DNA from: Chloroflexota bacterium
GTDB lineage: Bacteria; Chloroflexota; Anaerolineae; Aggregatilineales; Phototrophicaceae
DNA length: 64,000 nucleotides
NCBI GenBank assembly: GCA_013388745.1
Contig: JACAER010000013.1
Span: 35,366-99,365 of the forward strand
Reading direction: 5' to 3'
The position numbers were made by a program, and so were the translations under genes. Positions 43,060 through 51,504 of this stretch are shown in pieces. How positions within the stretch are numbered: the stretch's first letter is position 1; every line of letters begins with the position of its first letter. The notes below the pieces were generated by a model. The model searched no databases. It was not told where the DNA came from and saw only the letters and a program-made list of their open reading frames with translations.

Positions 43060-43335
43060 TTATCGAGAAAACATCCGGCGTCCACTCAACAGACGCAACA
43101 GGGCCAACAGCACTACCGCCCCGACGAAAGCCACAATGACGCTCCAGATATTGAAGCCCGTCACGCCGGCTGCTCCAAACTGATTGAAGAGAAAACCACC
43201 GATAAAGGCGCCGACGATACCCACAACGATGTCCATAAGCAGCCCTTGCTGGCCGTTCGTTTTCATCACTATGCTTGCCAGCCAGCCAGCAACTGCTCCG
43301 ACGATTAACCACGCGAGCCATCCCATTTGATCCAT
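43060..43335 (-). CDS. GlsB/YeaQ/YmgE family stress-response membrane protein
   Basis: MDQMGWLAWLIVGAVAGWLASIVMKTNGQQGLLMDIVVGIVGAFIGGFLFNQFGAAGVTGFNIWSVIVAFVGAVVLLALLRLL. Confidence 0.92.
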   Translation of the reverse strand: MDQMGWLAWLIVGAVAGWLASIVMKTNGQQGLLMDIVVGIVGAFIGGFLFNQFGAAGVTGFNIWSVIVAFVGAVVLLALLRLLSGRRMFSR

Positions 43336-43746
43336 GATTCTTGCCTCCAATAGCTTTGTAGATTACTTCTACATTCAGTATAGAATGTGCAGCCGGTCAA
43401 AACATCCTTCTTCGAGTGGGTTATTTTGTCATCCCAGAGAATGATCTTTTGCCCATCTGACAATTGGCAGTCAGTCAGGTAGCGGTATCCTCGTTTTCAA
43501 CCCAGGATTCTTTTTCAACGACCAGGAGAACGGGTTCGGTTGTGCGCTCATGAGGAATAGGAGCAGCAAGGATTACCGTATCGGTTGTAGGAACAGTGAC
43601 CATTACCGGAAGTGATTTGGCTGTGTCCTCGCTGTCAATCTGAGGTTCTTCCTCAACCATCGGAATTGCATAGGGCAAGGACAAAGAGAAGTATGTCGGG
43701 AGAGGACAAAAAGAATTTTAGCTGTGTGATCGGCTGGAGGGTTGAT

Positions 43747-44406
43747 CTAGGGGATATAAAAAGTGCCTAAAGTGAGGTTGTGTTCTAATACCATTATGAT
43801 CGCTTCGGTACGACTTTCGACACCCAACTTGGCAAGAATGTTGCTGACATGGTTTTTGGCGGTGGGAAGGCTGATCACCAGCAGGTCGGCAATCTCCTTA
43901 TTCTCCAACCCTTTAACCATTAAACTCAGCACTTCTCGTTCGCGCGGGGTCAGATTCTCAAATTTTGGTTGAGGTTCCTGGATGGATCGGACGAGGACAT
44001 CGGTGACTTCCTGCGCATAGGTAGGAGAACCCTTTTTAGCGGCGCGGATGGCCTTAGCGAGATCGTCCGCCGAAATCTTCTTAAATAAGTATCCAGTTAC
44101 CCCTGCTGCGAGAGCGTCCTTAATCAGTCTCTCTTCACCGAAACTGGTGAGTGCAATCACCTTTATGTCTGGGAAGTCGTGGTGGATGAGGCGTGTAGCC
44201 GTGATACCATCCATGATGGGCATCATCAAATCCATCAATACAACATCGGGTCGTTTTTCGGCGCACAGGGCTAAGGCTTCTTTTCCATTAGCCGCTTCAC
44301 CCACCAGTTCGAGATCACTGTAACTCATCAGGAATACGGCTAAACCCCTACGCAGCATAGCGTGGTCATCGACGATCACGATCCGTATCCGATTTTGTGA
44401 CACCAT
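43747..44406 (-). CDS. NarL/FixJ-type response regulator with LuxR HTH
   Basis: IRIVIVDDHAMLRRGLAVFLMSYSDLELVGEAANGKEALAL...VVLMDLMMPIMDGITATR...LTPREREVLSLMVKGLENKEIADLLVISLPTAKNHVSNILAKLGVESRTEAI. Confidence 0.95.
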   Translation of the reverse strand: MVSQNRIRIVIVDDHAMLRRGLAVFLMSYSDLELVGEAANGKEALALCAEKRPDVVLMDLMMPIMDGITATRLIHHDFPDIKVIALTSFGEERLIKDALAAGVTGYLFKKISADDLAKAIRAAKKGSPTYAQEVTDVLVRSIQEPQPKFENLTPREREVLSLMVKGLENKEIADLLVISLPTAKNHVSNILAKLGVESRTEAIIMVLEHNLTLGTFYIP

Positions 44407-44450
44407 TTATTCACCTTGACTACCGAACTTTGTGAAAACATTCCCTGCAA

Positions 44451-46013
44451 TTATTGTACTGAGTTCTCATCTGCGGGAGCAACCCAACTGACTTTGATCA
44501 GTGTCCCCTCCCCTTTATAGCTGGTGATTTCCAGCGCTCCACCAATACTCTGGACGCGGTCTTTCATAATCCTGAGTCCCAGGTGATCGGGGCCAATTTC
44601 AGTCGGGTCGAAGCCAGTTCCATCGTCCTGAATAGTGAGTTCAACTCGTCCCGAATGGCTGCTAAAATGGATTTCAATATGGCTGGCTAAAGCGTGGTGG
44701 GCAGTATTGTTGAGCGCTTCCTGGGCCACACGGTAGAAAACAAAATGCACTTCTGACGGAACAGGCTCCAGATCTTCTATTTGTACCGAAATCTTCAGGC
44801 CAGCGCGGTTAGCGATGATTCCGGCGAGCTGGCGGATCAGGTCGCCTAATTTCTCATCAGTGAGGGCCGAAGGCCGGAGTTCCAGCAGCAGGGCGCGCAT
44901 CTCTTCCAGAGCGTTTTGAGCTAATTGATGGACAGTAGCCAGAGTGCGTCGTCCCTCCTCCACATCAAATTCCCATATCGCGGGCAGCCGTTCGGTTATC
45001 AGGCTCACCGACCAGAGCGTCTGAGAGATGGTATCATGCAGTTCATTCGCCAGACGGCTCCGCTCTGCCGTTACCGCCGCCTGTTTAGCGCGGCCAAGCA
45101 GGCGGGCATTTTGAATGGCAATGGCGGCCTGATCGGCAAAACTTTGCAGCCGTTCCGCATGTGCCTGGGTGAAATAGCCCGGAGTAGCACTATCCAGCGA
45201 TAAAAAGCCTAGAATGGTGCCGTTGGCGCGGATAGGAGCGGTGACATTCGAGTTGACCCAATCTAAGCCTGGAAAGCCAATCCACATCGGCGAAGTGGTT
45301 GTATCGGCAATCGCCAGCGGTTTTCCAATTTCAATCAATTGCTGTAAGGCCACCAGTTTCGCAAGGGGAATGCGCTGGCTTAACCACGCTTTTTCCAGTC
45401 CCTTTTCGATGTACCCTCTCTGACGTACTACCCGTACCAGATCAGACTCTACAAACAGGACATTCGCTCCATCATAGGGGGTAACCCGTTTAATGGTATC
45501 AAGGATATGATCCAGGATTTTATCCAGGTCAAGGGTACTGCTCATAGTCGCCAGCGTATCGCGCAGGGCCTCGGTTAAGGCGCGTTCTCCCTGCTCAAGC
45601 GCCTGGGTTCGTTTTTGCGCCTCAATTTGTTCCTGCAGGCGTTGGTTCAGCCTGGACTGATAGGCAATGTGTTCTTGAAGGTGCGCCTCCAAGTGGTTAT
45701 AGGCTTTTCGCAGCTTTCGCGCGGCAGTTTCGCGCTCGGTGATCTGGCTTTTCAAGGCAACCGTCGCTCGGGTCAAGGCGGCTGTTTGCTCCTGAACCTG
45801 TCTTTCCAATTCGGCATAGGTTTCGGATATATCGTGTTCTGATAACGTAGGGCCAGTGCCCTGCTGGATTAAATCCACTATCTCGCTAAGTACGGTTGTG
45901 GTCGCGTTGAGTGCTGCCGCATCGGTTGGTTGATTCTGCTGAAGTGCGTTAATCCAGCTTTGAATCGCCTCTATTTTTTCATTCAGGTCACTCATTTCAC
46001 TATCCGCCTTCAC
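44451..46013 (-). CDS. GAF-domain sensor histidine kinase, HisKA_3 (NarX/DegS-like)
   Basis: Coiled coil, GAF domain, RSRLANELHDTISQTLWSVSLITERLP (HisKA_3 H-box), HATPase ...ELTIQDDGTGFDPTEIGPDHLGLRIMKDRVQSIGGALEITSYKGEGTLIKVSW; adjacent to a NarL-type regulator. Confidence 0.94.
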   Translation of the reverse strand: MKADSEMSDLNEKIEAIQSWINALQQNQPTDAAALNATTTVLSEIVDLIQQGTGPTLSEHDISETYAELERQVQEQTAALTRATVALKSQITERETAARKLRKAYNHLEAHLQEHIAYQSRLNQRLQEQIEAQKRTQALEQGERALTEALRDTLATMSSTLDLDKILDHILDTIKRVTPYDGANVLFVESDLVRVVRQRGYIEKGLEKAWLSQRIPLAKLVALQQLIEIGKPLAIADTTTSPMWIGFPGLDWVNSNVTAPIRANGTILGFLSLDSATPGYFTQAHAERLQSFADQAAIAIQNARLLGRAKQAAVTAERSRLANELHDTISQTLWSVSLITERLPAIWEFDVEEGRRTLATVHQLAQNALEEMRALLLELRPSALTDEKLGDLIRQLAGIIANRAGLKISVQIEDLEPVPSEVHFVFYRVAQEALNNTAHHALASHIEIHFSSHSGRVELTIQDDGTGFDPTEIGPDHLGLRIMKDRVQSIGGALEITSYKGEGTLIKVSWVAPADENSVQ

Positions 46014-46114
46014 CTATGCTGAGATGGTTCTGATAGTGACGGAAAATTGTCTCTTCAGCAAAAAGATCATTCCAAAGGACTAATGGAAGTACGATTTCAA
46101 AATGAGATGATCTT

Positions 46115-46146
46115 CCGTAGGGGCGCACGGCTGTGCGCTCCTACGG
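46115..46146. repeat. Palindromic element CCGTAGGGGCGCAC-GGCT-GTGCGCTCCTACGG
   Basis: 14-bp arms with one mismatch and 4-nt loop. Confidence 0.85.
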
Positions 46147-46387
46147 GAACATTCGACATCTAAGTACAACCACAGAAATCATGACGGAAGCGCCCCGATA
46201 ATCGACAAGACCTGTTGGAGCATTTTGTTGTAACGGTCGAAGAAGCGTTGAGCCGCACGGAGCAGGGCTTTAACATTCTCAAATAGCACACTTTACTTAT
46301 AGGACACATCCATTCGTGCGTCTCATTTCATGTCTCATGATATATTTCTCGGAGGGCTTAAAATGTGATGAGATATGGGGAAATCCT

Positions 46388-46441
46388 ATGGCGATCATTG
46401 GCTACGCGCGCGTCAGTTCGGTGCGGCAAGGGATAATGTGA
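46388..46441 (+). pseudogene. Truncated serine resolvase/invertase N-terminus
   Basis: MAIIGYARVSSVRQGIM* matches the GYARVS(T/S)xxQ start of serine recombinases, then stops. Confidence 0.7.
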
Positions 46442-46462
46442 GTTGCATTATACGGCCCGTCA

Positions 46463-46717
46463 TCAAGGGCACTGAAACGCATAATTGTCCCACCCACCCA
46501 CCGCGATAGCGCTGCGGCGATACCCACGCTGCTCCTCGTCCCACCGTTCATACCGCTCACGACCTGGAAAATCGGTCGCCTCTTGTTCCAACATCTCTTG
46601 AACCACCCGCTGCGCCGCCAGCCGAATGAACTGACTTATCGGTGCTTGCTGGCTGCCGCCGCCCACGACATCTCGTAACTCTTGCCGTACCCGTTCACTG
46701 GGTGCTATTTCTGGCAT
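46463..46717 (-). pseudogene. IS256-family (mutator) transposase N-terminal fragment
   Basis: MPEIAPSERVRQELRDVVGG...ISQFIRLAAQRVVQEMLEQEATDFPGRERYERWDEEQRGYRRS resembles the conserved IS256 transposase N-terminus (L.RLA.QR..QE.LE.E.T.FLGR.RYER..E.RGYRNG); remainder missing. Confidence 0.75.
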
Positions 46718-46760
46718 ACGGACATCACCGGCGTGTTTGACGCTGAACACCTTGAATAAA

Positions 46761-46800
46761 AACAGCCTCTACCGGCGAATAAACGTCGGTAGAGGCTGTT
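46761..46800. terminator. Strong hairpin AACAGCCTCTACCG...CGGTAGAGGCTGTT
   Basis: 14-bp perfect arms, 12-nt loop. Confidence 0.65.
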
Positions 46801-46951
46801 AGTGCTTTATATGACGGTTTGGTCAAATTAGCCGGGGCCGAGCCTCATCGCTCTCTTCAATTATCTGTGTTATCCTGCTCTTGCTGGCGCTTGACAAGAG
46901 CCATTTACTGAAGTCAAGTAAAGAGAAAAGATGCAGGAGGCACTTGCCTGT

Positions 46952-47560
46952 ATGACTCGAATTATCCTGACCCGACATGGACAAACGGATTGGAATCGCT
47001 ATGAACGCTTCCGAGGGCGTGCTGATATTCCTCTCAACGAGACCGGAATTGTACAGGCGGAAGCAGTGCAGCGGCGCATCAAGTCAGGCGGGCAACTGGC
47101 GGCGATTTATACCAGTCCCATGAGCCGATCCGTCAAAACCGCCGAGATCATTGCAGCGGCATTTGATCTGGTTGTGCAGCCTGTGGATGCGCTAAATGAT
47201 ATTCATTACGGTGAATGGCAGGGTTTGACGGCGGATGAAGTGCGAAGACACTGGTCTGATGCGTTGGATACCTGGTATCGCGCACCGCATCTGGCGCGAA
47301 TTCCCGGCGGTGAAACGCTGCATAACGTGCTCGCACGCACAGCCAATGCCCTTTGTGACATCACCCAGAAACATCCCTCCGAAGATGTCGTGATCGTAGG
47401 ACATGACTGCGTGAATCGCATCCTGCTGCTCTTTATGCTGGGTTTGCCGCTTTCGCGTTACTGGCATCTTGTACAGGGGAACTGCGCGATCAATATTATT
47501 CATTTCGAGAACAATGATTTTACAGTGGTTTTGATGAACGAAACCTCGCATCTCCCATAG
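46952..47560 (+). CDS. Histidine phosphatase family protein (phosphoglycerate mutase-like)
   Basis: MTRIILTRHGQTDWNRYERFRGRADIPLNETGIVQAEAV...IYTSPMSRSVKTAEIIA...GEWQGLTADEV...VIVGHDCVNRILLLFML. Confidence 0.95.
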   Translation: MTRIILTRHGQTDWNRYERFRGRADIPLNETGIVQAEAVQRRIKSGGQLAAIYTSPMSRSVKTAEIIAAAFDLVVQPVDALNDIHYGEWQGLTADEVRRHWSDALDTWYRAPHLARIPGGETLHNVLARTANALCDITQKHPSEDVVIVGHDCVNRILLLFMLGLPLSRYWHLVQGNCAINIIHFENNDFTVVLMNETSHLP

Positions 47561-47717
47561 GGTGACAAGAGAATATTTCTTCAATTGTTTACCGTATGGT
47601 TGGTGCTTGACATTTACGACTGGGGGCAGGATAATTGCCCGCTGAGAAGTAAATTCATTAAGCGATGAAGCTCGCTTGAGCCATCTGTTGGCCGAAGCGT
47701 CCAAAGTGGACTGATAG

Positions 47718-47746
47718 CCTCTACCCGATGTGGTAGAGGTTTTTTT
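47718..47746 (+). terminator. CCTCTACC...GGTAGAGG hairpin with 7-nt T-run
   Basis: cctctacccgatgtggtagaggttttttt. Confidence 0.85.
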
Positions 47747-47886
47747 GTCTGGAAGCGGATCAGATGATTGAGCTTATAAAAGGAACGCTGACAGCTAAAG
47801 ATGGGTTTGAACTTGTTCATCGCCAATTTGCGCTAGAGTTAACATCAAAATCATGACTTCAAATCAGCAAACGGCAGCATAAATCT

Positions 47887-48282
47887 ATGTTCTTGACGAG
47901 GCGACAGGTGGAGACTTTTCTCATCATCGGGCTAGGTGGGTTTATCGGCGCGAATTTGCGGTATATCGTTTCGGGCTGGGCAACCGAGCGTTTTGGGAAT
48001 GCCTTCCCGTGGGGAACCCTGCTTATCAATTTTAGCGGCTCGTGTCTGCTGGCGGTCTTTGTTGGATGGGCTACCAATCATCCTCTCTTCGACCCGCGTG
48101 TACGGCTACTGATTGCCGTTGGTTTTTTCGGGGCATATACCACTTTTTCGACCTATGCGACGGAGAGTCTTGCGCTTTTGCAGGCGGGTGATTGGATTGG
48201 CGCTGTGGGCAACGTTTTGGGAACGAATCTGATCTGTATTCTTGGAGCACTTTTAGGGCTGGCAGTTGGCGGTCGATTGTAA
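47887..48282 (+). CDS. crcB: Fluoride efflux channel CrcB/Fluc
   Basis: FLIIGLGGFIGANLRYIVSGWATERFGNAFPWGTLLINFSGSCLLAVFVGWATN...LLIAVGFFGAYTTFSTYATESLALLQAGDWIGAVGNVLGTNLICILGALLGLAVGGRL. Confidence 0.95.
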   Translation: MFLTRRQVETFLIIGLGGFIGANLRYIVSGWATERFGNAFPWGTLLINFSGSCLLAVFVGWATNHPLFDPRVRLLIAVGFFGAYTTFSTYATESLALLQAGDWIGAVGNVLGTNLICILGALLGLAVGGRL

Positions 48283-48305
48283 AATAAGGATAAAGGAGAA
48301 ATGCG

Positions 48306-49577
48306 GTGTCAGCGCCTATTTATGCTAAAAGACTCATGATTTACCTGGGAGAGAACGATACCTGGCGGGGACGTTCCCTCTACATGAGTATTCTCGAATC
48401 GCTTCGCAAAGCTGGAATTGCTGGAGGAACGGTGACGCGCGCCATTGCCGGTTTTGGAGCGCACAGCCGCATCCGAACGCACACCATTGAAGTGTTGTCC
48501 GTCGATTTACCCATTGTGATTTCGATTATCGACATTCCAGAAAACATTGAGCGGGCACTGGCGCTCATTTCGCCGATGGTGCGTGAAGGGTTAATTACGG
48601 TAGAAGATGTCGAAATCATCAAATATACCCATCGTTATCTGCACCCATTGCCTGCTGATCAGCCAGTGGCTGCGATCATGACCCGTGAGATAACGACAGT
48701 GACACGGGAAACACCCGCCCGTCAGGTTGTCGAACTGCTGTTAGGCAAATTGTTTAAGGCAGTGCCCGTCGTTGACGAGCAAAACCGTGTAATTGGGATT
48801 ATCACCGATGGCGATTTGCTGCGAAATGCTGGAATGCCTGTTCGTTTAGCCATTGGTGAAAGACTTGAAGCAGACGACCTGCGCCAATTTCTGGCTTCGG
48901 TGCGTCAGGAAAAAACGGCTCAAGAAATTATGACCAGCCCTGTCGTGACCGCGCGGGAAGATGAAGCGCTCGGTCATGTTGTGCAACAACTGCTGAATAA
49001 GGGCTTGAAGCGAATGCCGGTGGTTGACACAGATGGCAAGCTGGTTGGGATGGTCAGCCGCCTGGATATTTTACGGGCAACGGCTGGTCATGGCGGTGGA
49101 CAGCAGGAGCAGGCTCCTGCGCTACATCCAGGACAGACGATTGGTGAATTGATGACTTCTGAAGTGCCTATCGTACACGTCAATGACGACCTTACCGATG
49201 TGCTTCAACACTTACTTCAGGCAGATACTAAGCGGGTTATTGTCCTTGATGAGCAAGAACGCCCCATAGGAATCATCACCGATGGCGATCTGGTGGCGCG
49301 GGTTAGTCCAGTGATACGGCGTAATGTGCTTCAGGCGTTAGCCGCCAAAATGATGGGAACAGATGTGAAACGAGGCGAAGTGACGGCGGGTGAGATGATG
49401 TCTGAGCATGTGCTGACATCTCCCCCAACGACCAGTCTTGTTGAAGCCATCAACCTTATGCTGCACGAAGGGCGCAAGCGTCTCATCGTCGTGGATGAAC
49501 AGGGGCGTCCGCTGGGTATTGTGGATCGGCAAACGCTGATGGCAGCCAGCCTGGGCGGATTAAAAAATAACTTATAG
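48306..49577 (+). CDS. DUF190 domain + multiple CBS domains
   Basis: N-term KRLMIYLGENDTWRGRSLYMSILESLRKAGIAGGTVTRAIAGFGAHSRIRTHTIEVLSVDLPIVISIIDIPENIE (DUF190, PII-like); then CBS repeats (PVVDEQNRVIGIITDGDLL; PVVDTDGKLVGMVSRLDIL; VLDEQERPIGIITDGDLV; VVDEQGRPLGIVDRQTLM). Confidence 0.95.
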   Translation: MSAPIYAKRLMIYLGENDTWRGRSLYMSILESLRKAGIAGGTVTRAIAGFGAHSRIRTHTIEVLSVDLPIVISIIDIPENIERALALISPMVREGLITVEDVEIIKYTHRYLHPLPADQPVAAIMTREITTVTRETPARQVVELLLGKLFKAVPVVDEQNRVIGIITDGDLLRNAGMPVRLAIGERLEADDLRQFLASVRQEKTAQEIMTSPVVTAREDEALGHVVQQLLNKGLKRMPVVDTDGKLVGMVSRLDILRATAGHGGGQQEQAPALHPGQTIGELMTSEVPIVHVNDDLTDVLQHLLQADTKRVIVLDEQERPIGIITDGDLVARVSPVIRRNVLQALAAKMMGTDVKRGEVTAGEMMSEHVLTSPPTTSLVEAINLMLHEGRKRLIVVDEQGRPLGIVDRQTLMAASLGGLKNNL

Positions 49578-49606
49578 TTCGGCAAATCGGTATACGATAA
49601 CACACA

Positions 49607-49789
49607 TTGACTGTTGACGAGGCGCTTCGTAAGCTGGATTCCAGTGTGGAATACGGCTTAACCTCTGGGGAAGCAGAAAAACGTCTTCAGCAGTACAGAG
49701 TCGAGGCATTAACCAAAAGTATGCCCCTGGTCTTTGGCATCGTCTTCTCGCTCAGTTCAATAATTTCGTCATCTATCTGTGTGACCTGA
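49607..49789 (+). pseudogene. N-terminal fragment of a cation/proton P-type ATPase
   Basis: LTVDEALRKLDSSVEYGLTSGEAEKRLQQYRVEAL resembles the Cation_ATPase_N domain; no ATPase core (no DKTG) follows. Confidence 0.6.
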
Positions 49790-49971
49790 AACGCAATTTA
49801 GTCGATACCTACGACAATGGTGAGCTGCGTGAATTCACAAACTGGACGTGGTGGCAATCCGTTAGGCAAACAGGCAGGGGTTAAAGGAATCAGTTCAACA
49901 CGCATGCGCCAATCAGCATGATGCCCCCCTTCCCCAGCGATTGCTGCCGAGGAAGGGGTGAGCGGACGCAG

Positions 49972-51231
49972 CTACTTCTTCTCATACCCCAAATGCGTGC
50001 CAGACGGGATGATCTTGTTCTCGAAGCTGGCGAAATGGCTGTCCTGCAAGTCTACGCCCAGAATGCAGCTATGGCCCACGGTGAAGCCCTGCGGCACGCG
50101 CGTCCCCTTGCCAATGCACGTAATCCCCAGTTCGCCCATCTGCTGGATGCTGCCTACGTTGGCGTCTTCGCCGATAAAGGCGATCTTGTCGATAATGCAG
50201 CGCTCGACATTGGCCCCGGCTGCGATATAAGCATCGTTCAGAATGATCGACTCGCGGATCACCGCGTTTGGCCCGACATATACGCCCGGCGAGAGCACCG
50301 AACGCTCGACCACCGCACCCTCACAGATCACCGAGCCGTTCGTCACTAAGCTGTTCTTGATGACCGCGCCTGCCTGAATACTCACCGGCGCGCGTTCCTC
50401 GCTCAAGGTGTGAATAACCCATGTGCGGTCATTCAGATTGAGTGAAGGCGGCGACGCCAGCAAATCCATATGCGCTTCCCAGTAGGCGTCGATCGTCCCC
50501 ACGTCAATCCAATAGCCGCCATAGGCATAAGCGAACACTTTCATGTTATCGCGCACCATACGCGGAATCAGGTCTTTGCCGAAATCGTGGCTGCTATCGC
50601 GCTTCTTTTGATCGTCCTTCAGCAGCATTTCCAACACATGATAATTGAAAACATAGATGCCCATGCTCGCCAGATTGCCGGGCGGGTTCTTCGGCTTTTC
50701 GATGAAATCCTTGACGCTGTAGTCCTCATTCACATCCAGAATCCCGTAGCGGCTGGCCTCGTCCATCGGCACACGGATCACGCAGATCGTGCAGTCCGCG
50801 CCCTTTTCCCGGTGGAAGTCGATCAGTTCGTCATACGCCATCTGATAAATATGATCGCCAGAGAGAATGAGCACATATTCCGGGTTGCCGCGCCGCACAA
50901 AATTGACATTCTGCGCCACCGCGTCCGCCGTGCCCGCGTACCAGTCGGTATCGAAGCGCCCCTTATACGGCTGCAAAATCTGCACCCCGCCGGTGAACGA
51001 GCGGTCTAAGTCCCAGGGACGCCCCTTGCCGATATGGTCAATCAGGCTGTGTGGGCGGTACTGCGTCAAAATCAGCACATCGAAAATATTAGAATTGACG
51101 CAGTTGCTCAGCGTAAAATCGATAATGCGATACTTGCCCGCGAAGGGCACAGCGGGTTTGGCACGTTTGGTGGTGAGTGTCGCCAAGCGTGTGCCTTCGC
51201 CGCCTGCCAGAATCACTGCTTTGGTTTTCAC
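49972..51231 (-). CDS. glgC: Glucose-1-phosphate adenylyltransferase
   Basis: [67 protein letters not shown]...[15 protein letters not shown]...[12 protein letters not shown]. Confidence 0.97.
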   Translation of the reverse strand: MKTKAVILAGGEGTRLATLTTKRAKPAVPFAGKYRIIDFTLSNCVNSNIFDVLILTQYRPHSLIDHIGKGRPWDLDRSFTGGVQILQPYKGRFDTDWYAGTADAVAQNVNFVRRGNPEYVLILSGDHIYQMAYDELIDFHREKGADCTICVIRVPMDEASRYGILDVNEDYSVKDFIEKPKNPPGNLASMGIYVFNYHVLEMLLKDDQKKRDSSHDFGKDLIPRMVRDNMKVFAYAYGGYWIDVGTIDAYWEAHMDLLASPPSLNLNDRTWVIHTLSEERAPVSIQAGAVIKNSLVTNGSVICEGAVVERSVLSPGVYVGPNAVIRESIILNDAYIAAGANVERCIIDKIAFIGEDANVGSIQQMGELGITCIGKGTRVPQGFTVGHSCILGVDLQDSHFASFENKIIPSGTHLGYEKK

Positions 51232-51504
51232 GACCTTATCTCCTAAGAAAAATCGAATTTTTGCGCGTCATCCACAACGAGTCTAAAGCAAAAAGGCAAA
51301 AGCGAACACTTTTCCTCTTTAAGCTTCGACTCACACCAGCGCCAGCATTGATAACTTACCCGCACAAGCGGCTGGATGCACCCAGGGACAAGCCTGCACT
51401 CATCGGCAAACGCCTCGCTTCGGGACTCTTCGTGTGGGGAAGGTGTCCGGGAGGGCAAACGCGCCACATGGAGAGGGAGCCGGGGGTGAGGTATCAGCGC
51501 GCCG

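Noticed and set aside
43475-43684. 69-aa minus-strand ORF
   Set aside because: Possible small gene, but no recognisable family, no strong SD and simple composition; left unannotated.
47747-47886. Fluoride riboswitch upstream of crcB
   Set aside because: The spacer does not show the characteristic conserved crcB-motif strings by eye; cannot claim without a covariance search (Rfam crcB model).
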